Assembly (NCBI GenBank): GCA_030637965.1
Contig: DAOWFO010000022.1
Coordinates: forward strand, 1 to 17,606
Direction of reading: 5' to 3'
Source of the DNA: Thermoplasmata archaeon
Lineage (GTDB): Archaea; Thermoplasmatota; E2; DHVEG-1
Length of the DNA: 17,606 nt
Of the stretch, positions 8,058-15,031 are shown piece by piece. The notes beneath the pieces were generated by a model that was given only the letters and a program-made list of their open reading frames with translations, made no database searches and was not told the origin of the DNA. Position 1 is the first letter of the stretch. Each line of letters begins with the position of its first letter. Both the position numbers and the translations under genes were made by a program.

Positions 8058-9200
8058 ATGGCAAAAAAACGAAAAGAAAAAGACGAGGAAAAAGAAATTG
8101 ATTTTAAAATTCCAAAGTTTGATAAAGAAAAATTCATAGAAAATGAAAGGCAAAAGATCAAAATCACATTTCTTTCATTCTTATTCGGTGTTGCAATAGC
8201 TTTCATTTCTTTTGGATTCTGGGTTCTTTTAAGTGGAAATGATTTTAGATGGGAGCTGGTTTTATTATTTGGTGTTTTCACTGCAGCGTGGTTGAAATAT
8301 CTTTTCACCCGTCTAAATATTGATATGAAGGAGCTTGGACGAAAGGGTATTTTTACATCATATGCAATTTATTTCTTCACTTGGTTGCTTATACTTATAA
8401 TACTCTCTAACCCTCCATTTTATGATGATGAGGAACCATTCATCGAAGTAGTTACACTTCCATCTACACAGGAATTAGGTGGAACTGTTAAAATCGTAGC
8501 AAGAATTACAGATAATGTTGGTATTAAGGATATCGATTTTAATTTAGTTTATCCAGATGGCACAAGTTATAATCCAACTAGTTATACATTTGAAAATCAA
8601 ATTTTTTCATATACCTATAATAACTCTGATGATATTATTGGAGAGTATTATTTTACTATTTTAGCTACAGATTTTAGTGAACGTAAGAGTAGTGAACAAA
8701 ATGGCAATGGTACTTTTGAATACAGTAATGGAACTATAAAACTCCCAGAACCTTCAGGTGCAAATGATCCTTCTGGTGTTGAAGTAACATATACTACTGA
8801 TATTAAGTTCGATGTTAAACCAGATATTAGCAGATTTTATTATTCAATTAATGAAGGAGCATACATTAATGTAACAAAAGATGGTGACTACTATAAAACA
8901 TCCCCAAAAATTAATGGGTGGCAAAGAGGAATGAATGTTTCGGTAAAAGCATTTGCTGATATTATTTATTATTTCGATAATTTACCAACTGAATTCAACA
9001 ATACTATAATCGATAGTGGTACATACTATTTCAATATAAGTGATATTCCAGAGATAGGGACAGAGGAGCCGCCTAAAATTGAACTTCCACATCCAAAGTT
9101 TGTCCAAGTTCCTGGATTTGAATTAATGGTATTTGTCATCTCTCTTATCTTTGTATTACTTATATTTAAATTTCGTAAAAAAGATGGTATAAATAACTAG
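8058..9200 (+). CDS. multi-pass membrane protein with Ig-like ectodomain and PGF-CTERM-like tail
   Basis: A 380-residue protein I cannot assign to a named function. Residues 1-35 are highly charged and presumably cytoplasmic. Hydrophobic helices are at about 36-58, 65-83 and 98-117. Residues 118-350 look extracytoplasmic: they are beta-rich, with an Ig/cadherin-like stretch (GGTVKIVARITDNVGIKDID) and about seven N-x-S/T sequons. The C-terminus is PGF (352-354), then a single hydrophobic helix (355-372), then KFRKKDG, which is the layout of PGF-CTERM signals processed by archaeosortase A in other archaea. The combination with three N-terminal helices is unusual for such substrates. The RaSEA gene starts two bases after its stop codon, so the two are almost certainly co-transcribed, though no functional link is evident. 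The start is supported by a TATA-like box 20-27 bp upstream. Confidence 0.75.
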   Translation: MAKKRKEKDEEKEIDFKIPKFDKEKFIENERQKIKITFLSFLFGVAIAFISFGFWVLLSGNDFRWELVLLFGVFTAAWLKYLFTRLNIDMKELGRKGIFTSYAIYFFTWLLILIILSNPPFYDDEEPFIEVVTLPSTQELGGTVKIVARITDNVGIKDIDFNLVYPDGTSYNPTSYTFENQIFSYTYNNSDDIIGEYYFTILATDFSERKSSEQNGNGTFEYSNGTIKLPEPSGANDPSGVEVTYTTDIKFDVKPDISRFYYSINEGAYINVTKDGDYYKTSPKINGWQRGMNVSVKAFADIIYYFDNLPTEFNNTIIDSGTYYFNISDIPEIGTEEPPKIELPHPKFVQVPGFELMVFVISLIFVLLIFKFRKKDGINN

Positions 9201-9202
9201 AT

Positions 9203-10240
9203 ATGAACGAACTAGCAGATTTCTGTAAAAATCTAAAAAAGGATTTTGCTCCTAAAATTCGAGATTCAACAAAACCAGTAAAATGCTGGTCTGAAAAAGA
9301 TGTTTTTAAGGATGAAATTGTTGATACCTTTGTAATAATTTTTAGAACCAGAGGTTGCAAATGGTCTATAAAATCTGGTTGTACTATGTGCGGTTATCAT
9401 AATGACAGTCTTTGGGGTCATGTAACTGAAGAAGATCTATTAAAACAATTTGAAACCTCAATGAAAAAATACAATGGGGAAAAATTTGTCAAGATATTTA
9501 ACTCTGGAAGTTTTCTTGATGATAGCGAGTTTAAACCAAGTGTAAGATTTGAAATATTGAGAAGACTGGCTAAAAATGCTGACAAAATATCGATAGAATC
9601 AAGACCAGAATATATTACGGATGATAAATTATTAGATGTAAAAGATGCCATTCAATCGAAAACATTTGAGATAGGTATAGGCTTAGAAACTGCTAATGAT
9701 TTTGTGAGAGAACATGCAATAAACAAAGGTTTTACATTTGACGACTATAATACTGCTACCGATGTTTTAAAGAAAAACAAATGCCAAATCAAAACTTATG
9801 TAATTGTTAAACCTCCATTTCTAACTGAGAAAGAATCAATCAAAGATAGTATTGTAACAATTGATAAGATAAAAGATATGACTGATATTATATCACTTAA
9901 CCCAATAAACGTTCAAAGAAATACATTGATTGAATATTTATGGAGGAGGAGGCAATACTGTCCCACATGGCTTTGGAGTATTATTGAAATATTAAAAGAA
10001 GGTAAAAAAATTGTAGGAAAAAAGAGAATTAAATGCGACATAGTAGGAGGAGGTAGTTTTCGAGGAGCAAATAACTGTAAAAATTGCAATCAAAAGATTC
10101 TAGAAGCAATATCATCGTTTTCAATTAATCAAGAAGTTAGTATATTTGATGATCTTAACTGTGAATGTTATGAAAAATGGCTTGATCAACTTGATATCGA
10201 AAGATTTGGTTTCGGCTCCTTAACCTGTATGTATAGGTAA
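9203..10240 (+). CDS. raSEA: archaeosine biosynthesis radical SAM protein RaSEA
   Basis: Radical SAM enzyme that, in the Thermococcus pathway, works after ArcS: ArcS attaches lysine to preQ0 at position 15 of tRNA, and RaSEA cleaves the intermediate to archaeosine. The sequence has the family signature RTRGCKWSIKSGCTMCGYH at 48-66, giving cluster ligands Cys52, Cys60 and Cys63 with a C-x7-C-x2-C spacing rather than the textbook C-x3-C-x2-C. An acidic SRPE motif (IESRPEYI) and GIGLET follow, as in related radical SAM barrels. A second Cys set near the C-terminus (NCKNC and NCEC) may bind another metal. At 345 residues it matches TIGR01210-type proteins. ATG at 9203 lies two bases after the membrane protein stop, and trmI starts six bases after its own stop. 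ArcS and the tRNA-guanine transglycosylase are not in the window. Confidence 0.9.
   Translation: MNELADFCKNLKKDFAPKIRDSTKPVKCWSEKDVFKDEIVDTFVIIFRTRGCKWSIKSGCTMCGYHNDSLWGHVTEEDLLKQFETSMKKYNGEKFVKIFNSGSFLDDSEFKPSVRFEILRRLAKNADKISIESRPEYITDDKLLDVKDAIQSKTFEIGIGLETANDFVREHAINKGFTFDDYNTATDVLKKNKCQIKTYVIVKPPFLTEKESIKDSIVTIDKIKDMTDIISLNPINVQRNTLIEYLWRRRQYCPTWLWSIIEILKEGKKIVGKKRIKCDIVGGGSFRGANNCKNCNQKILEAISSFSINQEVSIFDDLNCECYEKWLDQLDIERFGFGSLTCMYR
10235..10238 (+). promoter_or_regulatory. Shine-Dalgarno site of trmI, inside the RaSEA gene end
   Basis: AGGT overlaps the last coding bases and stop codon of the RaSEA gene and lies eight bases before the trmI ATG, suggesting coupled translation. Confidence 0.4.
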
Positions 10241-10246
10241 ATTAAC

Positions 10247-11014
10247 ATGAATAAAAAAGTTGTAAAAGGTGAAAGCGTAGTTCTAATTGATTCTGCGTAT
10301 AGGAAAATTATCATTGATACAGAAGATAAGACAAATAAGTTTAAAGGAGTAGGGGTTGTGGATCCAATTTCTCTAGTAGGAAAATACTATGGAAAACAAT
10401 TAAAAATTGGAAATAAAATGTTCTGGATTTTAAAACCATCTCTACAAGATAAACTTCAGTCTTTGAAACGTAGAGCTCAGATCATTCTTCCTAAAGATGC
10501 TGCGCATATAATAATAAATTGTTCTGTTGAATCGGGCAATTCAGTTTTAGAGGCAGGCATAGGTTCAGGTTCACTAACAATGGCACTAGCGACTGCTGTG
10601 GCCCCAGATGGAAGAGTTATTTCATATGATAAACGTGAGGATTTTATTGAACATGCTATGAAAAATCTAAAAACAGCTCAATTAGAAAAATATGTTACAA
10701 CAAAAATAAAGGATGTGACTAAAGGTATAGATGAAAAAAATCTTGATGCAGTAATTCTTGATATACCAAATCCATGGGATTCAGTAGATTATGTATGGAA
10801 TGCGCTAAGCCCAGGCGGTTATTTCTGTACTTATTCGCCACTTGTATCACAGGTAGAAAAGACTGTTAAAAAAGTCAGAAAAAATAACTTTATTGAGATC
10901 AAAACGTTTGAAAATATTCAACGAGAAATGATAGTTTCCGACTATGGAACTAGGCCAAGTTTTGATATGTTGGGACATACAGGATATCTAACATTTGCTC
11001 GGAAGATTTTATAG
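10247..11014 (+). CDS. trmI: tRNA (adenine-57/58-N1)-methyltransferase TrmI
   Basis: Methylates N1 of adenine 58, and in archaea often also 57, in the T-loop of tRNA, which stabilises the tRNA elbow. The N-terminal beta-barrel region is followed by RRAQIILPKDAAHII at 75-89, the SAM loop EAGIGSGSLTMALA starting at 102, the ribose-binding Asp128 in SYDKRED, and the catalytic-site motif LDIPNPW at 171-177. The C-terminal RPSFDMLGHTGYLTFARK is diagnostic of the TrmI/Gcd14 family. Its 255 residues match archaeal members. It is the last gene of the operon with RaSEA, so two tRNA-core modifications (G15 and A57/58) share a message. Its 3' end overlaps the convergent dUTPase gene by 6 bp. Confidence 0.95.
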   Translation: MNKKVVKGESVVLIDSAYRKIIIDTEDKTNKFKGVGVVDPISLVGKYYGKQLKIGNKMFWILKPSLQDKLQSLKRRAQIILPKDAAHIIINCSVESGNSVLEAGIGSGSLTMALATAVAPDGRVISYDKREDFIEHAMKNLKTAQLEKYVTTKIKDVTKGIDEKNLDAVILDIPNPWDSVDYVWNALSPGGYFCTYSPLVSQVEKTVKKVRKNNFIEIKTFENIQREMIVSDYGTRPSFDMLGHTGYLTFARKIL

Positions 11015-11482
11015 TTTTAATCCTCTTTGATTTTGATAATTACCTGATTTTTTATCATAAAGTTCAGTTGGCATAGTTGAGAGATTTTCAAATACAATTT
11101 GACAGAATCTATCACCAATTGGTATCTTAATTTCTTTGTTATTTGAATTGAAGCAACTAATTGTAAGAGTACCATTAAAACCTGCGTCTACTTTACCAAA
11201 ACTTGCCATTATTCCTTTCCTTGCATAACTTGATCTTATCCATAGTTGTGAGGTAATTTTCGGACCCATTTTAACAAATTCTTTTGTACTAATTGCAAAC
11301 CAGGTAAGAGATGGAATAGTTACAATTCCTTCCTTTATGTGTTGATCTGTTTTTCGAATATAAATTTCATCAATTGACAAGTCATAACCATTTGGCGTAA
11401 GATTATTTGGGTTATATGGTTCTATATCAAGTTCATTTTTTTCAATCGAGATTTTAATGTCTCTATCAGATAGAACGGTCAT
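11009..11482 (-). CDS. dut: archaeal dUTPase of the dCTP deaminase family
   Basis: Hydrolyses dUTP to dUMP and diphosphate, limiting uracil in DNA and supplying dTMP synthesis. The 157-residue protein aligns well with the short archaeal dUTPase subfamily: LSDRDI at the N-terminus, IEPYNPNNLTPNGYDL at 20-35, IRSSYARKG at 82-90, VDAGF at 98-102, and a C-terminal GNYQNQRG loop that closes over the triphosphate. The Glu that activates water in true dCTP deaminases sits in an LTLE-type segment; here the matching position is Ser109 (LTISC), which argues for dUTPase over deaminase activity. A GTG four codons upstream is in frame, but ATG at 11482 with a GGTG site about six bases before it is preferred. 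It is the last gene of the cyclophilin operon. Confidence 0.8.
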   Translation of the reverse strand: MTVLSDRDIKISIEKNELDIEPYNPNNLTPNGYDLSIDEIYIRKTDQHIKEGIVTIPSLTWFAISTKEFVKMGPKITSQLWIRSSYARKGIMASFGKVDAGFNGTLTISCFNSNNKEIKIPIGDRFCQIVFENLSTMPTELYDKKSGNYQNQRGLKL

Positions 11483-11488
11483 AATTAT

Positions 11489-11492
11489 CACC
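11489..11492 (-). promoter_or_regulatory. Shine-Dalgarno site deciding the dUTPase start
   Basis: GGTG on the minus strand lies six bases before ATG at 11482. Its last bases overlap the alternative GTG codon (11492-11494), so it supports ATG over GTG. Confidence 0.5.
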
Positions 11493-11496
11493 ACGT

Positions 11497-11964
11497 TTAT
11501 TTTATAATTTTAATAGTATTTATAACAACATTCTTTAGTGGTTTATCGTTTCTGTCCTTATCAACTTTTGATATTTCATCGACGATATCCATACCTTGAA
11601 TTACTTTACCAAAAATTGAATGTTTTCTGTCAAGCCATGGAGTTGGAGCTACTGTTATGAAAAACTGTGATCCTCCTGTATTTGGTCCGGCATTTGCCAT
11701 AGAAAGAATTCCCTTAGAATTGTGTTTCAAATCTGGATGAAACTCATCTCTTATAGAATGTCCTGGTCTCCCTTTACCTGTTCCATGCGGACATCCACCT
11801 TGGATCATAAAATTCGGAATCACACGATGGAAAATAAGACCATTGTAGAAGCCCTCGTCCACTAGTTTTTTAAAATTACCAACTGTTAAAGGTGCTTTAT
11901 CTCCAAAGAGTTCAATTTTAAAATTACCTCTATTGGTATTGAATTCCGCTATTTGATTTCCCAA
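11497..11964 (-). CDS. cyclophilin-type peptidyl-prolyl isomerase, cytoplasmic, TTG start
   Basis: Catalyses cis-trans isomerisation of Xaa-Pro bonds during protein folding. This is a minimal cyclophilin of 155 residues with no signal or anchor. The active site is complete: Arg47 in FHRVIP, Phe52 and Gln55 in NFMIQGG, SMANAGPNTGGSQFFI at 88-103, Trp110, and LDRKHSIFG at 111-119 with His115. No ATG exists near the expected N-terminus; the first internal Met is already inside the domain. The TTG at 11962-11964 is preceded by a strong GAGGTGA site six bases away, which fixes the start. It lies 14 bp after the membrane-anchored cyclophilin gene, and dUTPase follows. Confidence 0.93.
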   Translation of the reverse strand: MGNQIAEFNTNRGNFKIELFGDKAPLTVGNFKKLVDEGFYNGLIFHRVIPNFMIQGGCPHGTGKGRPGHSIRDEFHPDLKHNSKGILSMANAGPNTGGSQFFITVAPTPWLDRKHSIFGKVIQGMDIVDEISKVDKDRNDKPLKNVVINTIKIIK

Positions 11965-11970
11965 AATGTA

Positions 11971-11977
11971 TCACCTC
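11971..11977 (-). promoter_or_regulatory. strong Shine-Dalgarno site for a TTG start
   Basis: GAGGTGA on the minus strand, six bases before TTG at 11964 and just after the stop codon of the upstream cyclophilin gene. It is the best SD match I saw and decides the unusual start codon. Confidence 0.7.
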
Positions 11978-11978
11978 T

Positions 11979-12635
11979 TTATTCGATCTCAATAGTGTTT
12001 ATAATAATATCTGTATATGGTTTTCCACCACCAGCTGGATGAGAATTATCGTGGTCTACAGCAGCAATATCGTGTACTACATTAAGCCCCTCAATTGTTA
12101 ATCCAAAAGCAGCATAACGTCCATCTAATCCTATTTGTTCCCCATCACAGATAAAAAATTCTGCACTTCCGCCTACTTTATCACCCGTGCTTGCCATTGA
12201 AATGGCTCCATCTAAATGTTTCACATCTGATTCTTCAAAGTTAATATTACCATATGGACTTTCTTTATCAGATCCATCAGGGAAGTATCTACCTGCTTGC
12301 ATCATAAAATCATTTAGAACTCTATAGAAATTCATACCATTATAAAATCCATCATTGACCAATTTGATGAAGTTATCACAAGTTTCAGGCATCTTGTCCT
12401 GATATAGTTCCACTTTGAAAGTACCTAATGAGGTATCAAAAACTGCAATCGAATTATCCCCATTGTTACCATCATTTTCTTCATCTGAATTATTTCCTAT
12501 AATTAGAAAAACTGCTGAAATAATTATTATTGTCGCGATAATTGCTATAACAATTATTGTAACATTTAGATTTTTTTTCTTAGGTGCAACTGGTCTAGAT
12601 CTTCTTCTACTACTGCTTCTTTTTTTGGCTGACAT
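11979..12635 (-). CDS. membrane-anchored cyclophilin-type peptidyl-prolyl isomerase
   Basis: A 218-residue protein with a very basic N-terminus (1-23, rich in Lys, Arg and Ser), one membrane helix (24-47), an Asp/Asn-rich linker (48-61) and a cyclophilin domain to the end. The positive-inside rule puts the domain outside the cell, where it may assist folding of exported proteins. The catalytic Arg105 and Gln113 are kept in NFYRVLNDFMMQAG, although the usual His of FHRV is Tyr here. The substrate loop reads GSAEFFI, with an extra residue relative to GSQFFI, and the usual active-site Trp before LDG is replaced (IGLDGRY). Activity may therefore be altered. It is the first gene of the operon. The minus strand reads ATTTATAG at 12657-12664, 22-29 bp before the ATG, with no SD site. 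Confidence 0.92.
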   Translation of the reverse strand: MSAKKRSSSRRRSRPVAPKKKNLNVTIIVIAIIATIIIISAVFLIIGNNSDEENDGNNGDNSIAVFDTSLGTFKVELYQDKMPETCDNFIKLVNDGFYNGMNFYRVLNDFMMQAGRYFPDGSDKESPYGNINFEESDVKHLDGAISMASTGDKVGGSAEFFICDGEQIGLDGRYAAFGLTIEGLNVVHDIAAVDHDNSHPAGGGKPYTDIIINTIEIE

Positions 12636-12645
12636 GATACGATGA

Positions 12646-12788
12646 AATATAATATCCTATAAATAAGTATTTTGAAAGAGATTTAAAATATGTTTAACTT
12701 AAATTCATAATTCTATTGCACTAGTAAGGTTATTACTTTTAGTGATCTCTGGGAAAATATTTAAGATAAATAAATTAATGATAAAATT
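12646..12788. promoter_or_regulatory. divergent promoter region, cyclophilin operon / nreA
   Basis: An AT-rich gap between outward-facing genes. A leftward TATA-like ATTTATAG (12657-12664, minus strand) lies 22-29 bp from the cyclophilin ATG. A rightward ATATTTAAG (12757-12765) lies 24-32 bp from the nreA GTG. Both starts lack SD sites, consistent with leaderless messages. Confidence 0.5.
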
Positions 12789-14072
12789 GTGATAAATTCT
12801 AAATTTAATTCAAACAGACAAAATAAAATTTTAACGGTTACTAAAAAAAAATCTTATGGTTTATGTGCATTATGTCGTGGAACAAAATTTTTATGTGGCA
12901 AATCTCGCTGCCCTGTTCTAGTAAAATTTCATTCTCATGATAAAGTGAAACCTTTTATTGATAAATTGAGATTGGGAGGTTCTTCACCACCTAGTGTATT
13001 TATTGGTAGATATGGATATCCGAAAGTATCAATTGGTCCTATGATTCCACCTATAATGGGCGATACTTCAATTATCGATACTCCAGAACTTTGGATGGAT
13101 AGGAGTATTGATGATATAGTTGATTTCCGTTCAATGCTCATCAGAGGAAAGTATAATGTTGATGTTTATGATGTAGAAAACCCCAACAAGATTGTCGGAT
13201 ACACTAGAGAACTTGCTCTTTCAAAAAATAGTGTTTTTGCAGAGGCTATTTTTGAAAAAAAACCTCGTGGAAATATAACTTTCTATGATGAAGTACAACC
13301 TCATGGACCATCTGCACCTCTAAAAAAATTTGATATAACTAATCCAAAATATGAACAACATATCGAGAAAACATTTTATGATACTGATTTAAAGGCAAAA
13401 GATGCCGTTTCGATTTTATTTAAAGATAAAGTAAACATTTCTAAGATTCAACGTGCATTTAGTGTTGGAGCATTTGGAGTAAAAAAATTTAGGAGATTTG
13501 TTCCTACCAGATGGAGCATTACAGCTGTTGATTCTCTTCTTGGTAAAGAATTAATGAAAAAAACAAAGGCAAATCCTTATATCAATGAGTTTAGGATTTA
13601 TCACCTTAATCAGTTTGATAACCGCTGGATTATTTTGATGATGCCAAGTGAATGGCAATATGAACTCATTGAAGCATGGTATCCAAATACCACATGGAAT
13701 CCATATGGTAAAAGTATCTCGATTTTCAATAGTTATGAGTTTTTTAAAGGAAGAACAACATATGCTGAAATTGGTGGATGTTATTATGCAGCAAGACTTG
13801 CTGTAAATGAACAACTTAATAATGAAAGACGTCAGGCTGGTGTGGTAATATTACGTGAAACTCATCCGGGATATATCATGCCAATAGGTGTATGGAATGT
13901 TAGAGAGAGCGTAAGAAAGGCATTGAAGCAGGATTACCAAATATTTGATACCCTAGATAAAGCAATTGTCTATGTATCACAGAAGATGGATATTCCTATT
14001 CAGAGGTGGATTAGAAATAGTGCTATTCTAAAAAATCAATTATATCAGAAAAGAATTGAGGATTTTAAATGA
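12789..14072 (+). CDS. nreA: archaeal DNA repair protein NreA
   Basis: NreA proteins are archaeal repair factors; in Haloferax loss causes sensitivity to DNA damage and the protein contacts PCNA. The N-terminal zinc-binding motif has Cys26, Cys29, Cys36 and Cys41 (CALCRGTKFLCGKSRCP), the family hallmark. The body includes PPSVFIGRYGYPKVSIGP and GDTSIIDTPELW, also typical. The last residues QKRIEDFK form Q-x-x-I-x-x-F (Gln420, Ile423, Phe426), a plausible PCNA-interacting (PIP) motif at the expected position. The start is GTG at 12789, with a TATA-like box 24-32 bp upstream and no SD site; no ATG precedes the zinc motif in frame. Its stop codon overlaps the SD site of the SplB-like gene, implying coupled expression. 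Confidence 0.93.
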   Translation: MINSKFNSNRQNKILTVTKKKSYGLCALCRGTKFLCGKSRCPVLVKFHSHDKVKPFIDKLRLGGSSPPSVFIGRYGYPKVSIGPMIPPIMGDTSIIDTPELWMDRSIDDIVDFRSMLIRGKYNVDVYDVENPNKIVGYTRELALSKNSVFAEAIFEKKPRGNITFYDEVQPHGPSAPLKKFDITNPKYEQHIEKTFYDTDLKAKDAVSILFKDKVNISKIQRAFSVGAFGVKKFRRFVPTRWSITAVDSLLGKELMKKTKANPYINEFRIYHLNQFDNRWIILMMPSEWQYELIEAWYPNTTWNPYGKSISIFNSYEFFKGRTTYAEIGGCYYAARLAVNEQLNNERRQAGVVILRETHPGYIMPIGVWNVRESVRKALKQDYQIFDTLDKAIVYVSQKMDIPIQRWIRNSAILKNQLYQKRIEDFK

Positions 14073-14075
14073 GGT
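14071..14075 (+). promoter_or_regulatory. Shine-Dalgarno site of the SplB-like gene
   Basis: GAGGT overlaps the last two bases of the nreA stop codon and lies four bases before ATG at 14080. It argues for this ATG over an in-frame TTG at 14056 that would overlap nreA. Confidence 0.5.
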
Positions 14076-14079
14076 ATTT

Positions 14080-14877
14080 ATGAAGATTAGACCGATTAGC
14101 TGTAAAACGGCGTTATCGCCTTCAAAATTACCAGGAATTGATTATTCTCTCAATCCTTACAGGGGTTGTGAGCATAGATGTGCATATTGTTATGCACCAA
14201 ATGTATTGAAGATTAATAGGGAGAAATGGGGAGATTTTGTTGATGTTAAGGTAAATATTCCTCATATTCTTTCAAAAGAATTAAAAATGAGAAAACCTGG
14301 TGTTGTTGGTATTTCAACTGTAACAGATCCATATCAATCTGTTGAGAAAAAGTTCAAAATCACTAGATATTGTTTAGAACAACTTTTAAAACATGATTTT
14401 CCAATTAATATTCAGACAAAATCTTCGATGGTCATTAGAGATATTGATCTTATATCAAAATTTTCCAATGCTGAAGTAATGGTTAGCATTGCAACACTAA
14501 ATGACAATGAAAGAAAACTTCTTGAACCATATTCATCATCTATTAAAAAAAGACTTGATATTCTACGAAAATATTATAATGCTGGTGTTAGAGTAAGTGT
14601 TTTTTTTGGACCTATCTATCCAACAATTAAAAATGAAGAGATAACCGATATTTTTAAGGTTTTTAAAGATTGTGGGGTATCAGAAATAATGATCGATAAT
14701 TTCCATTTTAGGACAGGTGTTATGGAAAACATTGAATCTGCATTAAGTAAAAATCCAGATATTCTTGAAATCTTTTCAAAAAATATATTTAAATCTAAGA
14801 AATTTCATTCGGAATTTAGAAAAAACATAAAGGATTTTTCAAGGAAAAACAAGATTAAGATTATTGATGCGTTTTAG
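14080..14877 (+). CDS. SplB-like radical SAM protein (COG1533)
   Basis: A 265-residue radical SAM protein with NPYRGCEHRCAYCYAP at 25-40, giving the C-x3-C-x2-C cluster ligands Cys30, Cys34 and Cys37. This signature belongs to the COG1533 group that includes spore photoproduct lyase relatives and the PA0069/Rv2578c-type proteins, and is closer to the latter. Other barrel features are GISTVTDPYQSVEKK, INIQTKSS and VSIATLNDNERKLLEPYS. Its substrate is unknown; most relatives outside Bacillus have no proven lyase activity. The gene follows nreA within 7 bp, so a DNA-repair role is a reasonable inference, not a demonstrated one. ATG at 14080 is preferred over the overlapping TTG because of the SD site. 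The 154 bp after it are AT-rich and separate it from convergent folP. Confidence 0.88.
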   Translation: MKIRPISCKTALSPSKLPGIDYSLNPYRGCEHRCAYCYAPNVLKINREKWGDFVDVKVNIPHILSKELKMRKPGVVGISTVTDPYQSVEKKFKITRYCLEQLLKHDFPINIQTKSSMVIRDIDLISKFSNAEVMVSIATLNDNERKLLEPYSSSIKKRLDILRKYYNAGVRVSVFFGPIYPTIKNEEITDIFKVFKDCGVSEIMIDNFHFRTGVMENIESALSKNPDILEIFSKNIFKSKKFHSEFRKNIKDFSRKNKIKIIDAF

Positions 14878-15031
14878 TTAATATAATCTCAGGATTTTAA
14901 GATTACAATTTATTTTTCTTCTTAAAAATGTTTGTTATGCAATATAAAACCAATTAATATCTAAAAATGCATCTAATAATTCATATCTATCATATTAAAA
15001 TCAGAAAAATAATTTAAGCATGTCTTAAAAT

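Noticed and set aside
8012..8308. Minus-strand 98-codon frame over the start of the PGF-tailed protein
   Set aside because: Ser/Phe-rich antisense of Lys/Glu-rich coding sequence; the plus-strand gene has clear topology and a promoter.
12415..12645. Plus-strand open frame of 76 codons opposite the anchored cyclophilin
   Set aside because: It is the antisense of the basic N-terminus and membrane helix, both low-complexity, and the minus-strand frame has a full cyclophilin domain.
13551..13814. Minus-strand 87-codon Cys/Ile-rich frame inside nreA
   Set aside because: Antisense of a well-supported NreA body; no domain is recognisable.
14080..14877. Naming the radical SAM protein a spore photoproduct lyase
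   Set aside because: The cluster motif fits the wider COG1533 PA0069/Rv2578c type, so a photoproduct-lyase name would claim more than the sequence shows.
15013..15029. TTTAAG / CTTAAA stem just after the folP stop codon
   Set aside because: Only six AT-rich pairs and no T-run placed to act as a terminator, so not listed as a feature.
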